Position numbers and translations under genes: made by a program
Notes under the pieces: generated by a model
Database searches by the model: none
The model's input: only the letters and a program-made list of their open reading frames with translations
What the model was told of the DNA's origin: nothing
NCBI RefSeq assembly: GCF_020252405.1
Contig: NZ_JADCDA010000036.1
Span: forward strand, 1-64,000
Length of the DNA: 64,000 nt
Source of the DNA: Aestuariivirga sp.
Lineage (GTDB): Bacteria; Pseudomonadota; Alphaproteobacteria; Rhizobiales; Aestuariivirgaceae
Reading direction: 5' to 3'
In this document: positions 12,274 to 21,984 of the stretch, in pieces
Layout of the letters: each line of letters begins with the position of its first letter
Position numbering within the stretch: the stretch's first letter is position 1

Positions 12274-13500
12274 ATGCAGCCACACGAGCCCATGCCTGCC
12301 GGAGAACTGCTTCCGCACCGCGGCACGGCGCAGTCCTTCCGGCTGCTCGCGGCCAGGCTGCGCCGCACCGCGCAGCCGGAGCCGGCACCCGTTCCGGCGC
12401 GGCAAGCGGCTGCGCCTCGCCCCGTTCCGGCGCTGCTTGCCATTGCGCCGCCCGCCGCCGCAGCACCCGAAACGGGCGAGGCGGCCACCGCATTGCTCGA
12501 CATCATGTGGGGCGCAACGGACCTTTCGCCGCAGGAGCGCGCTATGGCGGGGGATACGCTGCTGCTGCTGCTGCCGCGCCTCTCCGCCGCCGACGTCGCC
12601 ATGCTGGCGGAGCGCATCGCGGCGATGGACCGGCCCCCGCCGCTGCTCGTCTCCCGCCTGCTTGGCGATCCGCGTCTCGAAGTCGGCGGCGTGGTTCTGG
12701 AGCGCGCGCAAAACCTTGCCCCGGAGGACCTGGTGGAGGCCGGCCGCGACGCCGATTCGGACCGCCTTCGGCTGCTCGCGCGGCGGCGCAGCGTTCCGCG
12801 CGCGGTGGCCGCCCGCCTGGTGCAGGCGGGCGACCTGTTGAGCCTGTTGGCGCTGCTGCGCAACCCGGACGCCGAACTGTCGTTCGAGTCCTTCTTCCAT
12901 CTGTCGCAGATGGCGGGCCAGCACCCGGCCCTGCAGGCGCCGCTGGCGCTGCGCGCGGACCTGCCGCTGGCGGTGGCGCTCGACCTGCTGTGGCGGCTGC
13001 CGCCGGAGCTGCGCCGGGTGATCATGTCGCGCTTTCTGTCGGATTCCGCCGCGCTCTCGCGCCTGCTGGCGATCGCGCTGGCGGCGGGCGCGGGCGGAGC
13101 GGCGGGCATTCCGGCGCAGGCCGACGTCGATGCGGCGCTCGAACCGTTTTTCGCCGGCCGGCCTGGCGATGCGGCCGTCCCCCTCTCCACCCTCACGGGG
13201 GTGGCGGCGGAAACGGCCGGGCGCATCCTCGCGGATGAAGAGGGCGAGGCGCTGGTGGTGCTGCTGAAGGCGCTTGGCCTCGGCCGCGCGCATTGCGACG
13301 GCGTGCTCGACCGGCTGCGGCAGTCCGGCGGTCCGCTGCGCCAGGACCGTCCGCCCGAAGAGCTGAAGGCGGTGTTCGACTCGCTGTCCTCCACCAAGGC
13401 GCGCGTGCTTCTGGTCTATTGGGACTGGTTCGTCCGCAAGGCCGGGCCCTATGCGGCGGTGAGCGGGCCGGGCCTTGTTGAAGCCGCGCCGCTCGCCTAA
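12274..13500 (+). CDS. DUF2336 domain-containing protein
   Basis: Ala/Leu-rich helical protein with LLDIMW..LSPQERAMAGDTLLLLLPRL typical of DUF2336; family assignment from recall. Confidence 0.65.
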   Translation: MQPHEPMPAGELLPHRGTAQSFRLLAARLRRTAQPEPAPVPARQAAAPRPVPALLAIAPPAAAAPETGEAATALLDIMWGATDLSPQERAMAGDTLLLLLPRLSAADVAMLAERIAAMDRPPPLLVSRLLGDPRLEVGGVVLERAQNLAPEDLVEAGRDADSDRLRLLARRRSVPRAVAARLVQAGDLLSLLALLRNPDAELSFESFFHLSQMAGQHPALQAPLALRADLPLAVALDLLWRLPPELRRVIMSRFLSDSAALSRLLAIALAAGAGGAAGIPAQADVDAALEPFFAGRPGDAAVPLSTLTGVAAETAGRILADEEGEALVVLLKALGLGRAHCDGVLDRLRQSGGPLRQDRPPEELKAVFDSLSSTKARVLLVYWDWFVRKAGPYAAVSGPGLVEAAPLA

Positions 13501-13534
13501 ACAGAGGCGGCTCTTCAAGGGAAACCCGCCGCGG

Positions 13535-13942
13535 ATGGACACCAAGCCCACGCTCATCGAACTCGCCTCGCAGATCGTGGCGGCCTATGTCGGTCGAAAC
13601 ACGGTCGAGCAGGCGGACCTGCCGAAGCTCATAACCGAGGTTCACAAGGCGCTGGAACAGGCGGCGGGACCGCCGCCGCGAAGGCAGGACGCCAGTGAAG
13701 CAAGGCCCCCGGTGAGCGTGAAGAAGTCCATCACGCCGGACTATCTCGTCTGCCTCGAGGACGGCAAGAAGTTCAAATCGCTGAAGCGCCATTTGCGGAC
13801 CCATTTCAACCTCACGCCCGAGCAGTACCGCGAGAAGTGGAACCTGCCCGCGGATTATCCCATGGTGGCCCCGAACTACGCCACCTCCCGCTCCAGGCTC
13901 GCCAAGACCATGGGGCTCGGCCAGCGCAACAAAGCGCGCTGA
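13535..13942 (+). CDS. MucR/Ros-family zinc-finger transcriptional regulator
   Basis: SITPDYLVCLEDGKKFKSLKRHLRTHFNLTPEQYREKWNLPADYPMVAPNYATSRSRLAKTMGLG. Confidence 0.96.
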   Translation: MDTKPTLIELASQIVAAYVGRNTVEQADLPKLITEVHKALEQAAGPPPRRQDASEARPPVSVKKSITPDYLVCLEDGKKFKSLKRHLRTHFNLTPEQYREKWNLPADYPMVAPNYATSRSRLAKTMGLGQRNKAR

Positions 13943-14051
13943 GCCGCAAGCCCTGAGATTTCATTCTGGCCGACTCTTGCGGATCGGCCATTCACGATTC
14001 ATAAATGAGTCGTTCGGGCGGGGCATCGATTCGCAAGGGGCGGCGGCGGCA

Positions 14052-14549
14052 ATGGGTTCGGTCAACATCGCGTTCAGGGCACAGCTGGTGGTGCCCGAAC
14101 AGCGCCAGCTTTATGACTACTGGCTGTCACGCGCCGGGCCGGGAACGCTTCCCACAAGGGCCGACATCAATCCCGCCGACATTCCGCGGCTGCTGCCTTA
14201 TATCAGCCTGATCGAGGTCGGCCCCTCGCTTGAAACCTCGCGCGTGCGTCTGGCGGGCACCAGGCTGCGCGATGTGTTCGACCGCGAGATCACCGGCCTG
14301 CACATCGACGATCTCGACCTCGGACCCAAGCGCGACTACTGGATGACGGCCTACCGCCACACGGCGGTCGATGGCAAGCCCACCCAGGGCATCGTGCGCG
14401 GGCCCCGGGTGAACAAGGAGCACCTGGTGCAATACTGGGTGCGCCTGCCTCTGGCCGCGCCCTGCGGCGCGGGCATCCGCATGATACTCGGCATCGATTA
14501 TTTCCTCTCCGGCCTCGAGGACGAGCAGCGCCAGGCCGGCACAGGCTGA
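14052..14549 (+). CDS. PAS domain-containing protein
   Basis: RADINPADIPRLLPYISLIEVG...VRLAGTRLRDVFDREITGLHIDDL, PAS_5-like. Confidence 0.75.
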   Translation: MGSVNIAFRAQLVVPEQRQLYDYWLSRAGPGTLPTRADINPADIPRLLPYISLIEVGPSLETSRVRLAGTRLRDVFDREITGLHIDDLDLGPKRDYWMTAYRHTAVDGKPTQGIVRGPRVNKEHLVQYWVRLPLAAPCGAGIRMILGIDYFLSGLEDEQRQAGTG

Positions 14550-14671
14550 TCCCCGCCCCGTCCGCCGGCCGCGTGCGTGGGAATTCAAGCACATAGGAAA
14601 TCAATCAAAACGGGTATTGATTCCTGTTTTGTTCTCCACCATATTGAAGGCCTTGTGAGGAGGAAGCCGCC

Positions 14672-15223
14672 ATGCGTGAGACCCGTGAGACCCGTGAGAC
14701 CCGTGAAACCCGTGAGACATCCGCCGCCGCCCCGCTGTTCAACGATGCCGAAAGCCCGCTTACCTGGCTGCGCGCGCGCCGCGGCAAGGACGGCAAGCCG
14801 CTGATTTCGGAGGCGCAGTTCCTCGCGGGCGAGCGGCTGCGCGCCGATTTCGAGCGCGCCCTTCTGGCGCGGCGCACCACGCTGAACTGGGACCTCGCCG
14901 GTGCGGGAAGCCGTTGCGGCAATGTTGCCGCCGATATGAGCGACGAGGCCATGGCCGCCCGCCGGCGCTATCACGCCGCAATCGACAGCGTGGGCCCCGA
15001 GCTGGCCTCGATCCTCGCGCAGGTGTGCTGCCTTTCGGCCGGCATCGAGCAGGCGGAGCGCGTGCTGCGGCTTCCCGCCCGCAGCGGCCGCGCCGTGCTG
15101 GGCCTCGCCCTCAACGCGCTCGCCCGCCACTATGGCCTGGCCGGGGCGGTGCGGCGCGACGGCATCGCCGGATGGGGGCTCGACGGTTACAAGCCGTCGC
15201 TCAACGGCGGACGTCAGCCGTGA
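14672..15223 (+). CDS. DUF6456 domain-containing protein
   Basis: SPLTWLRARRGKDGKPLISEAQFLAGERLRADFERA...; SD GAGGAGG upstream; starts with a five-unit RET repeat. Confidence 0.75.
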   Translation: MRETRETRETRETRETSAAAPLFNDAESPLTWLRARRGKDGKPLISEAQFLAGERLRADFERALLARRTTLNWDLAGAGSRCGNVAADMSDEAMAARRRYHAAIDSVGPELASILAQVCCLSAGIEQAERVLRLPARSGRAVLGLALNALARHYGLAGAVRRDGIAGWGLDGYKPSLNGGRQP

Positions 15224-15660
15224 AGGGCGGCCTGCGCATCGGCCTTGATGCGCCCGATCATCGAGGCGAATCCGTTGGAGCGCTGCTGGGTGAGGTGGCC
15301 CGAAAGGCCCAGCTTGCCCAGGATCTCGCCTGCATCGGTGGCAAGAATGTCCCGCGCGGTCTTGCCCGAATAGATCATGAAGGCGATTGCGATGAGGCCC
15401 TTGACGATCAGCGCATCGCTGTCGCCCCGGAAGGCCAGGACGGGATCGTCCCCGGCGCCACTGACGGCGGTGGCGATCCACACCTGGCTGGCGCAGCCCT
15501 TGACCTTGTTTTCCGCGGTGCGGTCGGCGCCGGGCAGCGGGGCAAGCTCGCGGCCAAGCTCGATCACATGGCGATAGCGGTCCTCCCAGTCGTCCATGAC
15601 GTCGAAGTCGGCCAGAAGGTCATCGATGGCAGTCAAGGCTTGGGGCTTTCCCGGTTGCAT
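15214..15660 (-). CDS. sufE: SufE family Fe-S cluster assembly protein
   Basis: YRHVIELGRELAPLP...ENKVKGCASQVWI...DALIVKGLIAI; start ATG 15660; tail-to-tail overlap with the DUF6456 gene. Confidence 0.93.
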   Translation of the reverse strand: MQPGKPQALTAIDDLLADFDVMDDWEDRYRHVIELGRELAPLPGADRTAENKVKGCASQVWIATAVSGAGDDPVLAFRGDSDALIVKGLIAIAFMIYSGKTARDILATDAGEILGKLGLSGHLTQQRSNGFASMIGRIKADAQAALHG

Positions 15661-15692
15661 GGCGACTGAGATAGGCCGCGGAAGGCGGAAGC

Positions 15693-16109
15693 TCAACCTT
15701 CTTGCGCGGGCCCCCGCCATGGCGGCACGAGATCGTCGAGGCCCAGCGTCGACCGGCCACCGGAAGCATTGCCGGACGGCGGCGGAAAATCGCCCTCGAC
15801 GGTGATCGCGGCGGATGGACCCGAGAGCCGCGGGCCACCCTTGCCGCCATCCCAGGCCCAGCCCCACAGCAACGAGGCGGAGTAGAGCAGCTTGCCCTGC
15901 AGCTTGGATCCCAGATAGCCGGCCACCGCGCAGACATCCGGCTGGCGGCTGCAGAAGGACCAGGCATCGGAGGCCGCGGAACCGGCGGACGACAGCATAT
16001 CGATGGTGGAGGGCTGATCGGGATCGGGCCCTTTTGCCAGCTCTTCCGGCGGCGAGGGCAGCAGCAGCCCCGCCGCCCCCAGCAAGACGATCGTTCGGAC
16101 AACCCGCAT
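15693..16109 (-). CDS. DUF5330-like exported protein
   Basis: N-terminal signal-like segment; AASDAWSFCSRQPDVCAVAG. Confidence 0.6.
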   Translation of the reverse strand: MRVVRTIVLLGAAGLLLPSPPEELAKGPDPDQPSTIDMLSSAGSAASDAWSFCSRQPDVCAVAGYLGSKLQGKLLYSASLLWGWAWDGGKGGPRLSGPSAAITVEGDFPPPSGNASGGRSTLGLDDLVPPWRGPAQEG

Positions 16110-16300
16110 CCCCGGCCCGTTCTCCCGTTTTCCTGCTGATTTATAACCGGAGTGTTGACGGCGGTTGAAGGGACTGGGCTTATATTGCGTTAAAACGTGT
16201 TCCGCGACGCCCCCGCCGGAAAGGCCGCGTTAACCTCGCCGGGTGCAAGTTCTGAGCTTACGGGAACAAACAGGATCAAAAGTGAAGCCAGGCCGGCGTC

Positions 16301-16972
16301 ATGCGTGAGATGATGGAAAAGCAGGGCCGCGGATTGAGGATCGTGCCCCTCGCCGCCTGGAGCCTGTCCGCCGTCATGTCTGCCGCAATCGCCGGCAATG
16401 CCCTGTTCGGGCAGAATGCCGCGGGCCGCGCCGCGCAGGCTTCCATCGATCCCGCCGCGGATGCGGCTGGCGACATCGCGCCCCCGGGCGGACGCACCAT
16501 TCAGCTGAAGTTCGACCCCGTGGTCGAGGCTGTGCAGCGCGAGCTGCTGTGGGCGGGTTATTACAAGGGCTCCGTCGATGGCGTGAATGGCCGCAAAACG
16601 CGGCAGGCGATCGCTGCCTATCAGCGGGCGATGGGCCTCACGGCTGACGGCCAGCCCTCGGGCGGCCTGGCCGAGCACATCCGCTTCACCCGCGAGGTGT
16701 CCGAGGCCTCGCTGTTCACCGGCACGGTGGCGGCCGCGCCAGATGCCGAGCAGCGCGCCGCCATCCGCCGCGTGCAGACCGGACTTGCCGACCTTGGTTA
16801 CAGCCCCGGCGAAATCAACGGCGGGCTGACGCGCGAAACACGCGATGCGATCATCGCCTTCCAGCGCGACCACAAGCTCGGCGAAACCGGCGAGGTGAGC
16901 GGCGAACTCATCGCCGAACTCGACAAGCTGAGTGGCGAGGCCGAGGCCGGTTCCGGCGCGGCGGCGCCGTAA
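16301..16972 (+). CDS. Peptidoglycan-binding-domain protein
   Basis: Two PG_binding_1-like repeats: VQRELLWAGYYKGSVDGVNGRKTRQAIAAYQ and VQTGLADLGYSPGEINGGLTRETRDAIIAFQ. Confidence 0.85.
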   Translation: MREMMEKQGRGLRIVPLAAWSLSAVMSAAIAGNALFGQNAAGRAAQASIDPAADAAGDIAPPGGRTIQLKFDPVVEAVQRELLWAGYYKGSVDGVNGRKTRQAIAAYQRAMGLTADGQPSGGLAEHIRFTREVSEASLFTGTVAAAPDAEQRAAIRRVQTGLADLGYSPGEINGGLTRETRDAIIAFQRDHKLGETGEVSGELIAELDKLSGEAEAGSGAAAP

Positions 16973-16976
16973 CGCG

Positions 16977-17312
16977 TTGCGGCTCAAATCCGCGATCTGG
17001 GTGTCCGCCTTCCTGCGCCGCTGCATGGTGCAGGGGATCTTCGGCGCGGTGGTGAAGAAGGGCGCCGAGGAAGCGGGCGCTGTGCATGTCATTGTCAATC
17101 ATCTCGACGGCACATGCCACATGCTGGGGCCCGCCCCGGGCGGGGCCTGTGACGAAACCGGCGAGCGGCGCTGGATCGCGGAGATCGCGCCGCCGCAGTC
17201 GGCGGCAGACGCCATGGCGCTGCTCCAACGCCGCATGCGCTTCGATCCCGACCTGTGGATCGTCGAGGTGGAGGACACCAAGGGCACGGCGGGACTCGAC
17301 ACAGGCGCTTAA
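16977..17312 (+). CDS. DUF1491 family protein
   Basis: LRLKSAIWVSAFLRRCMVQGIFGAVVKKGAEEAGAVHVIVNHLDG...FDPDLWIVEVED; likely TTG start at 16977. Confidence 0.7.
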   Translation: MRLKSAIWVSAFLRRCMVQGIFGAVVKKGAEEAGAVHVIVNHLDGTCHMLGPAPGGACDETGERRWIAEIAPPQSAADAMALLQRRMRFDPDLWIVEVEDTKGTAGLDTGA

Positions 17313-17378
17313 GGGCTTGTTAACCATGTTGCGCAAGTTTGGGCGCATGGAGTCGTCCGCAACGCGAAGGTTCACGAA

Positions 17379-17582
17379 ATGCCAGCCCGTCGAACAGCCG
17401 CCATCATCGATTTCCCGCTTGACCGGGCGCGCCCGCCGCGCGGCGGCGCGGCGGGCGCGAGCGCGGAGGTGCTGATCTTCACCGGCGTGCGCGTCGAGCG
17501 CATGTACGACCTCGCCGAACGCCTGCCACAGGCGCGCTCGGGCCATGTGTCCAATGCGCGGATGGACGTCGATTTCTGGTGA
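17379..17582 (+). CDS. Small conserved-type hypothetical protein
   Basis: 67 aa, MPARRTAAIIDFPLDRARPP...AEVLIFTGVRVERM; coding-like. Confidence 0.5.
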   Translation: MPARRTAAIIDFPLDRARPPRGGAAGASAEVLIFTGVRVERMYDLAERLPQARSGHVSNARMDVDFW

Positions 17583-17599
17583 AAGCCTTGGGGCCCGGA

Positions 17600-17702
17600 G
17601 CACGATCCGCAAAAGTGGAACCGCTTTTGCGATAAGATCATGCTGAAGTTTTTTTATATGGCGCATGTTACGTCCAGGCGATTCCGCCTGAACGGATCAT
17701 GG
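17600..17702. repeat. Composite palindromic element, family A copy 1
   Basis: gatccgcaaaagtggaaccgcttttgcgataagatcatgctgaag...gcgcatg...ccaggcgattccgcctgaacggatcatg; matches 45930-46036. Confidence 0.75.
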
Positions 17703-17730
17703 GCCATGGCCTTCGCCCCATTCTCCGCCG

Positions 17731-18300
17731 TCAGCTCTCCCCCGCCGGCCCCGCCGCGCAGCGTGACCGGGCCACCTGTCTGGCCGCGAGATCGCGCAGG
17801 CCGATTTCCGGGGTGGGATACCACACCACGGCAAGCCCGCGCGGTTCGGGCGAGGTTACGGTCCAGCCCGAGTCGGTCCCGTCGGCCGCTTCCTTCTCGG
17901 TGGACTTGAGGATCTGCTCGATGAGGCCCGGCGCCCGCGACAGGCTGACCGTGAAGCTGTTGGCGCCGGACTGGCGGTTGTTCACCGAATAGATGGCCTC
18001 CGCCTTGTCGGTGTAGATGGTGGTGATCCAGAAGCCGTCCGGCAGTTCGGCGGCGAAGGTCACGTTGCCCTTGGCCACGTCGAAGACGCAGACGCCCGTG
18101 ACGCCAAAGCGCGGCAGGCCCGGAAACAGCCTCGCCTGTTCCCCGGGCGAAAGAATGAAGAAGCTGTTCCTGCCATGCGCATCCGCCAGCTCACGCACCT
18201 CGCGCGAGAACCACCAGGCCGGCACGAAGAGCGCGAAGGCGGAGTGCGCCGCCACCCCGGCCACTGCCGCCACCAGCAGCCAGTAAAGGTGCTTTCTCAT
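17731..18300 (-). CDS. DUF1254-like membrane protein (COG5436 type)
   Basis: N-terminal TM; GVCVFDVAKGNVTFAAELPDGFWITTIYTDKAEAIYSVNNRQSGANSFTV; overlaps the upstream gene by 4 bp. Confidence 0.6.
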   Translation of the reverse strand: MRKHLYWLLVAAVAGVAAHSAFALFVPAWWFSREVRELADAHGRNSFFILSPGEQARLFPGLPRFGVTGVCVFDVAKGNVTFAAELPDGFWITTIYTDKAEAIYSVNNRQSGANSFTVSLSRAPGLIEQILKSTEKEAADGTDSGWTVTSPEPRGLAVVWYPTPEIGLRDLAARQVARSRCAAGPAGES

Positions 18301-18878
18301 AAGCAGGGCCCCCGCTTGATGGCGAAGGGCGGGTCCAGCGGCTTGGGCCCCGAGGGCAAGGCCGAATAGATCAGCGTGAAGTTGCGCCGGTCGGGCAGCT
18401 TCAGCCAGTTGCCGGGCTGCGGGCGGCTGGCGGCGGCGACCGTGACGCTGCCGTCGGCCTCATGCACCGCGGTGTCGCTGTCCGCCGTGGTCTGCAGCGT
18501 GGCATCTTTGGCCGCCGCGGCGCGGGGTGCGGGCACCATGCCCGCCGGCTCGACGACGCCGAGGCTCCACCAGCGCGGCAGCGGGCCAGTGGACGCGATG
18601 AGGTAACTGCAGCCGCCGGTGAGCGGGCGGCCGTCGCTGTCGGTGTCCGCCGTGGCCTCGCCCAGCTGGCTGGGGGCGGGCGGCAGGCGGCCTTCGAGCA
18701 GATAGTGCGCGCGGACGTAAAAGGCGTTGGGGCCGGCCAGCGCGGCGGCACGGCTCTGCCACGGCATGCCCGGGTCTGGGGGCTCCAAGCCCGCCCGCTG
18801 GATCAGCGCGAAGGCGCTGGCGCACCCGGCGGCGACGCCGACTGCGACATAGATGGTGGACCAGATGAACCGCAGCAT
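18297..18878 (-). CDS. DUF1214-like membrane protein (COG5402 type)
   Basis: N-terminal TM; GCSYLIASTGPLPRWWSLGVVEPAG; RNFTLIYSALPSGPKPLDPPFAIKRGPC. Confidence 0.6.
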   Translation of the reverse strand: MLRFIWSTIYVAVGVAAGCASAFALIQRAGLEPPDPGMPWQSRAAALAGPNAFYVRAHYLLEGRLPPAPSQLGEATADTDSDGRPLTGGCSYLIASTGPLPRWWSLGVVEPAGMVPAPRAAAAKDATLQTTADSDTAVHEADGSVTVAAASRPQPGNWLKLPDRRNFTLIYSALPSGPKPLDPPFAIKRGPCL

Positions 18879-18895
18879 GCCCGATCAGATCATGC

Positions 18896-21256
18896 TCAGA
18901 AGATGCTGTCGAAGAGAGTTTTTTTCTTTTTCTTCTTTTTCTGTTTCCTGGGCTCTTCGGGCATTGCCTGGACTGGACCCTCCGCGCCGCCGCCGAAAAT
19001 CTGGTCGATGAAGCTGCTCTTCCTTTTCGGGCCGGGGGAGTCATCGACATTGGCCTTGGGCAGCACGAGAGCCTCCTGCCTCTTCGGCGCCGCCTTCGCC
19101 GCGGCGACAACGGCGGGGTGCACCGGGGGCGTGGTCTCGAACAGGTCGAACATGCCGTTCAGCACGCCATTGACATCGCCCGTGCCGGCCGCGGCCTGCT
19201 GGGTGTCGGTGTCCGCCCCCTGCGCCTGGTCGGTTTCATCGCTCACTGCCTCGGGGGCCACGGGCTGCGGCGGCCCGGCGGCGGCCAGCGCATAGGACCC
19301 GTCATAGGGCACGCCGGCAAAACCCGCCGGCGTCAGCCCGCGCTCTGCCTCCATCATGATGCGCTTCCAGACCGGCGCGGGAAGGAGGCCGCCCGTCACT
19401 TCATTCATCGGCGTGAAGTCATCGTTGCCGAGCCAGACTCCCGCCACATTGTTGCCGGTGAAGCCGATGAACCAGGCGTCGCGATAGCCCTGGTTGGTGC
19501 CGGTCTTGCCGGCGGTGGGCTCGAAGGCCAGGTCGGCGCGCTTGCCCGTGCCCTGCTTCACCACGGCGTTGAGCATGGTGTTGAGCTCCGCCACCTTGTT
19601 CTCCGGGAAGACGCGCCTGGGCGCTGCGTCCGGGTCCTTGCCGCGTTCGTAGAGCACGTCTCCGTTGGAGCGGCGGATCTCGAGAACCGTATAGGGCCGG
19701 GCCGCCAGACCGCCGGAGGCGAAGGAAAGATAGCCGGATGTGAGGTCGATGAGCGACAGCGCGCTGGTGCCCAGCACCATGGACGCCAGGGTTTCGATTC
19801 CGCCCCTGATGCCGGCAAGATGCGCCGTCTCGATGATCGCGGGCCGGTCGATGTCCAGCATCAGCTTCACCGGCACGGAATTGTAGGAATGCGCGAGGGC
19901 ATCGAGCAGCGTGGTGCGGCCGGCATATTTTCCGGTGTAGTTGCGCGGCGCCCAGTTGCCCACCGACACCGGCCCGTCGATGATGGTGTCGGACGGCTTG
20001 TAGCCCTTGAGCAGGGCCGCCATGTAGACGAAGGGCTTGAAGGAGGAACCCGACTGGCGCAGCGCATCGGTGGCGCGGCTGAACTGGCTCGCCTCATAGT
20101 CGACGCCGCCGACGATGGCGCGCACCGCGCCATCCGGCGCCATCACCACCGCCGCTCCCTGCGTCACGCGATATTGCTCGCTGTTGGCCGCCACTTCCTC
20201 CTTGACAATGTTCTGGGCCGCCGTCTGGAGGGGCAGGTTGACAGTGGTCTTCACCTCGAGCACGAAATCGCCGGTGAGGCCCTTGGCGTCGATAACCGAC
20301 ATGGTGTCGCGATAGGCCTGGTCGAGGAACCAGTTGGGGCTGTCGGAAATCTTCTGCTCGATGGGCGTTGCAGGCTCGCGCCGCGCCTCGAGGAGTTCTC
20401 CCTGCGTGATGAAGCCCGCGTCCAGCATGCGGTAGAGCACCGTGTTGGCGCGGGCGCGGGCGAGCTCCAGGTTCTGGTGGGGCGCATATTTGGTGGGCGC
20501 CTTGAACAGGCCGGCCAGCATCGCCGCCTCGGGCAGCGTGACGTCGCGCACCGACTTGCCGAAATAGAACTGGGACGCCGCCTCGATGCCGTAGTTTCCG
20601 CCGCCGAGATAGGAGCGGTCGAGATAGAGCTTGAGGATTTCCTGCTTGGTGAGCCGCGCCTCCAGCCACAGCGACAGGAAGGCCTCGTGCACCTTGCGGC
20701 GGATGGTGCGCTCCGGGCTGAGGAACAGGTTCTTCGCCACCTGCTGGGTGAGCGAGGACCCGCCCTGCACCACGTTGTTGGCGCGCGCATTCTGCACGAT
20801 GGCGCGCAGGGTGCCGATCACATCGACGCCGAAATGCTCGAAGAAGCGGGCGTCCTCGGTGGCGAGAACGGCCTTGATCATGTGCGGCGGAATGTCGGTG
20901 AGCGGGATCGCGTCGTCCTGGCGGATGCCGCGGCGGCCGATGATCTCGCCATCCGCCGTGGTGAAGGTGACGGCATATTCGCGGCCGCGGTTCCACACGT
21001 CGCCCGTGCCGGAGAAAGGGGGCAGGGCATAGGCCAGCAGCAGGAAGCAGAAAACGACGCCGAAGGTGGCGCCGTCATCCAGCAGATCGATGAAAAGACG
21101 CTTCGGGCCCCGGAGGCGGAAGCGTTCGAGAAAATTCGCATAGGCCGAATGGGCGCGCCTGACAAAATCCCAGGTCTCGAATACGGCCGTGCTGACGGCG
21201 CCGTCGGCCCGCCAGAGCCGCCCCCACAGGGATTTATGCGATGGAATATTCGACAC
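18896..21256 (-). CDS. Penicillin-binding protein 1A-type transglycosylase/transpeptidase
   Basis: EDARFFEHFGVDVIGTLRAI, QGGSSLTQQVAKNLFLSPERT, SGSSFKPFVYMAAL, KTGTNQGYRDAWFIGFT; C-terminal poly-Lys tail. Confidence 0.96.
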   Translation of the reverse strand: MSNIPSHKSLWGRLWRADGAVSTAVFETWDFVRRAHSAYANFLERFRLRGPKRLFIDLLDDGATFGVVFCFLLLAYALPPFSGTGDVWNRGREYAVTFTTADGEIIGRRGIRQDDAIPLTDIPPHMIKAVLATEDARFFEHFGVDVIGTLRAIVQNARANNVVQGGSSLTQQVAKNLFLSPERTIRRKVHEAFLSLWLEARLTKQEILKLYLDRSYLGGGNYGIEAASQFYFGKSVRDVTLPEAAMLAGLFKAPTKYAPHQNLELARARANTVLYRMLDAGFITQGELLEARREPATPIEQKISDSPNWFLDQAYRDTMSVIDAKGLTGDFVLEVKTTVNLPLQTAAQNIVKEEVAANSEQYRVTQGAAVVMAPDGAVRAIVGGVDYEASQFSRATDALRQSGSSFKPFVYMAALLKGYKPSDTIIDGPVSVGNWAPRNYTGKYAGRTTLLDALAHSYNSVPVKLMLDIDRPAIIETAHLAGIRGGIETLASMVLGTSALSLIDLTSGYLSFASGGLAARPYTVLEIRRSNGDVLYERGKDPDAAPRRVFPENKVAELNTMLNAVVKQGTGKRADLAFEPTAGKTGTNQGYRDAWFIGFTGNNVAGVWLGNDDFTPMNEVTGGLLPAPVWKRIMMEAERGLTPAGFAGVPYDGSYALAAAGPPQPVAPEAVSDETDQAQGADTDTQQAAAGTGDVNGVLNGMFDLFETTPPVHPAVVAAAKAAPKRQEALVLPKANVDDSPGPKRKSSFIDQIFGGGAEGPVQAMPEEPRKQKKKKKKKTLFDSIF

Positions 21257-21396
21257 GCCTCAACCCCATCCCGAGCTCGCCGCCGCTTAAGCTGCGATTG
21301 TGACGAAAACGCGCCAGGCCCGAACGCCGCCAACCGGCCCTCCACCATGCCCGCACAAGGTTGACTTTTCGTTTGGATTGCATGCCATTGGGCGTC

Positions 21397-21864
21397 ATGA
21401 CCGAGCCCCGCCCCTTCTGGAAGATCAAGTCCCTCGCCGAAATGAGCCGCGGGGAGTGGGAACAGCTGTGCGACGGCTGCGGCCGCTGCTGCCTGAACAA
21501 GCTGGAGGACGAGGATACGGGCCGGTTCCTCTATACCCGCGCCGCCTGCAAGCTGCTCGATCTCGCCACCTGCCGCTGCACCGACTACCCCAACCGCCAG
21601 GCCAAGGTGCCCGATTGCGTGCAGCTGACGCCGGAGAATGTGGGCTCGCTCGGCTGGCTGCCCGCCACCTGCGCCTACCGCCTGCTGGACGAGGGAAAGC
21701 CGCTGCCGTGGTGGCACCCGCTGGTCTCCGGCACGCGGGAGACGGTGACCGAGGCGGGGATCGCCGTGGCTGGCGAAGCCTATTCGGAAGAGGGGATCGC
21801 GGTCGGGGAACTGGTGGACCACCTGTGGCGGCTGCCGAAGGCAAGGAGGCGGGTGGTGGGGTAG
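21397..21864 (+). CDS. YcgN-type cysteine cluster protein
   Basis: [37 protein letters not shown]. Confidence 0.92.
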   Translation: MTEPRPFWKIKSLAEMSRGEWEQLCDGCGRCCLNKLEDEDTGRFLYTRAACKLLDLATCRCTDYPNRQAKVPDCVQLTPENVGSLGWLPATCAYRLLDEGKPLPWWHPLVSGTRETVTEAGIAVAGEAYSEEGIAVGELVDHLWRLPKARRRVVG

Positions 21865-21884
21865 CCCCACGCCTTTCTCAAAGT

Positions 21885-21961
21885 CATCATCGCCGGGCGC
21901 GACCCGGCGATCCTTTTCGGGCGGCGGCAAAAGGATGCCCGGGACGGGCCCGGGCATGATG
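21885..21961. repeat. Composite palindromic intergenic element (inverted copy of 164-240)
   Basis: catcatcgccgggcgcgacccggcgatccttttcgggcggcggcaaaaggatgcccgggacgggcccgggcatgatg. Confidence 0.75.
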
Positions 21962-21984
21962 AGTGTTTGGATGAGATTGCAGGA

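Noticed and set aside
19118-21364. 748-aa plus-strand ORF antisense to PBP1A
   Set aside because: High-GC shadow ORF; PBP1A motifs on the minus strand are unambiguous.
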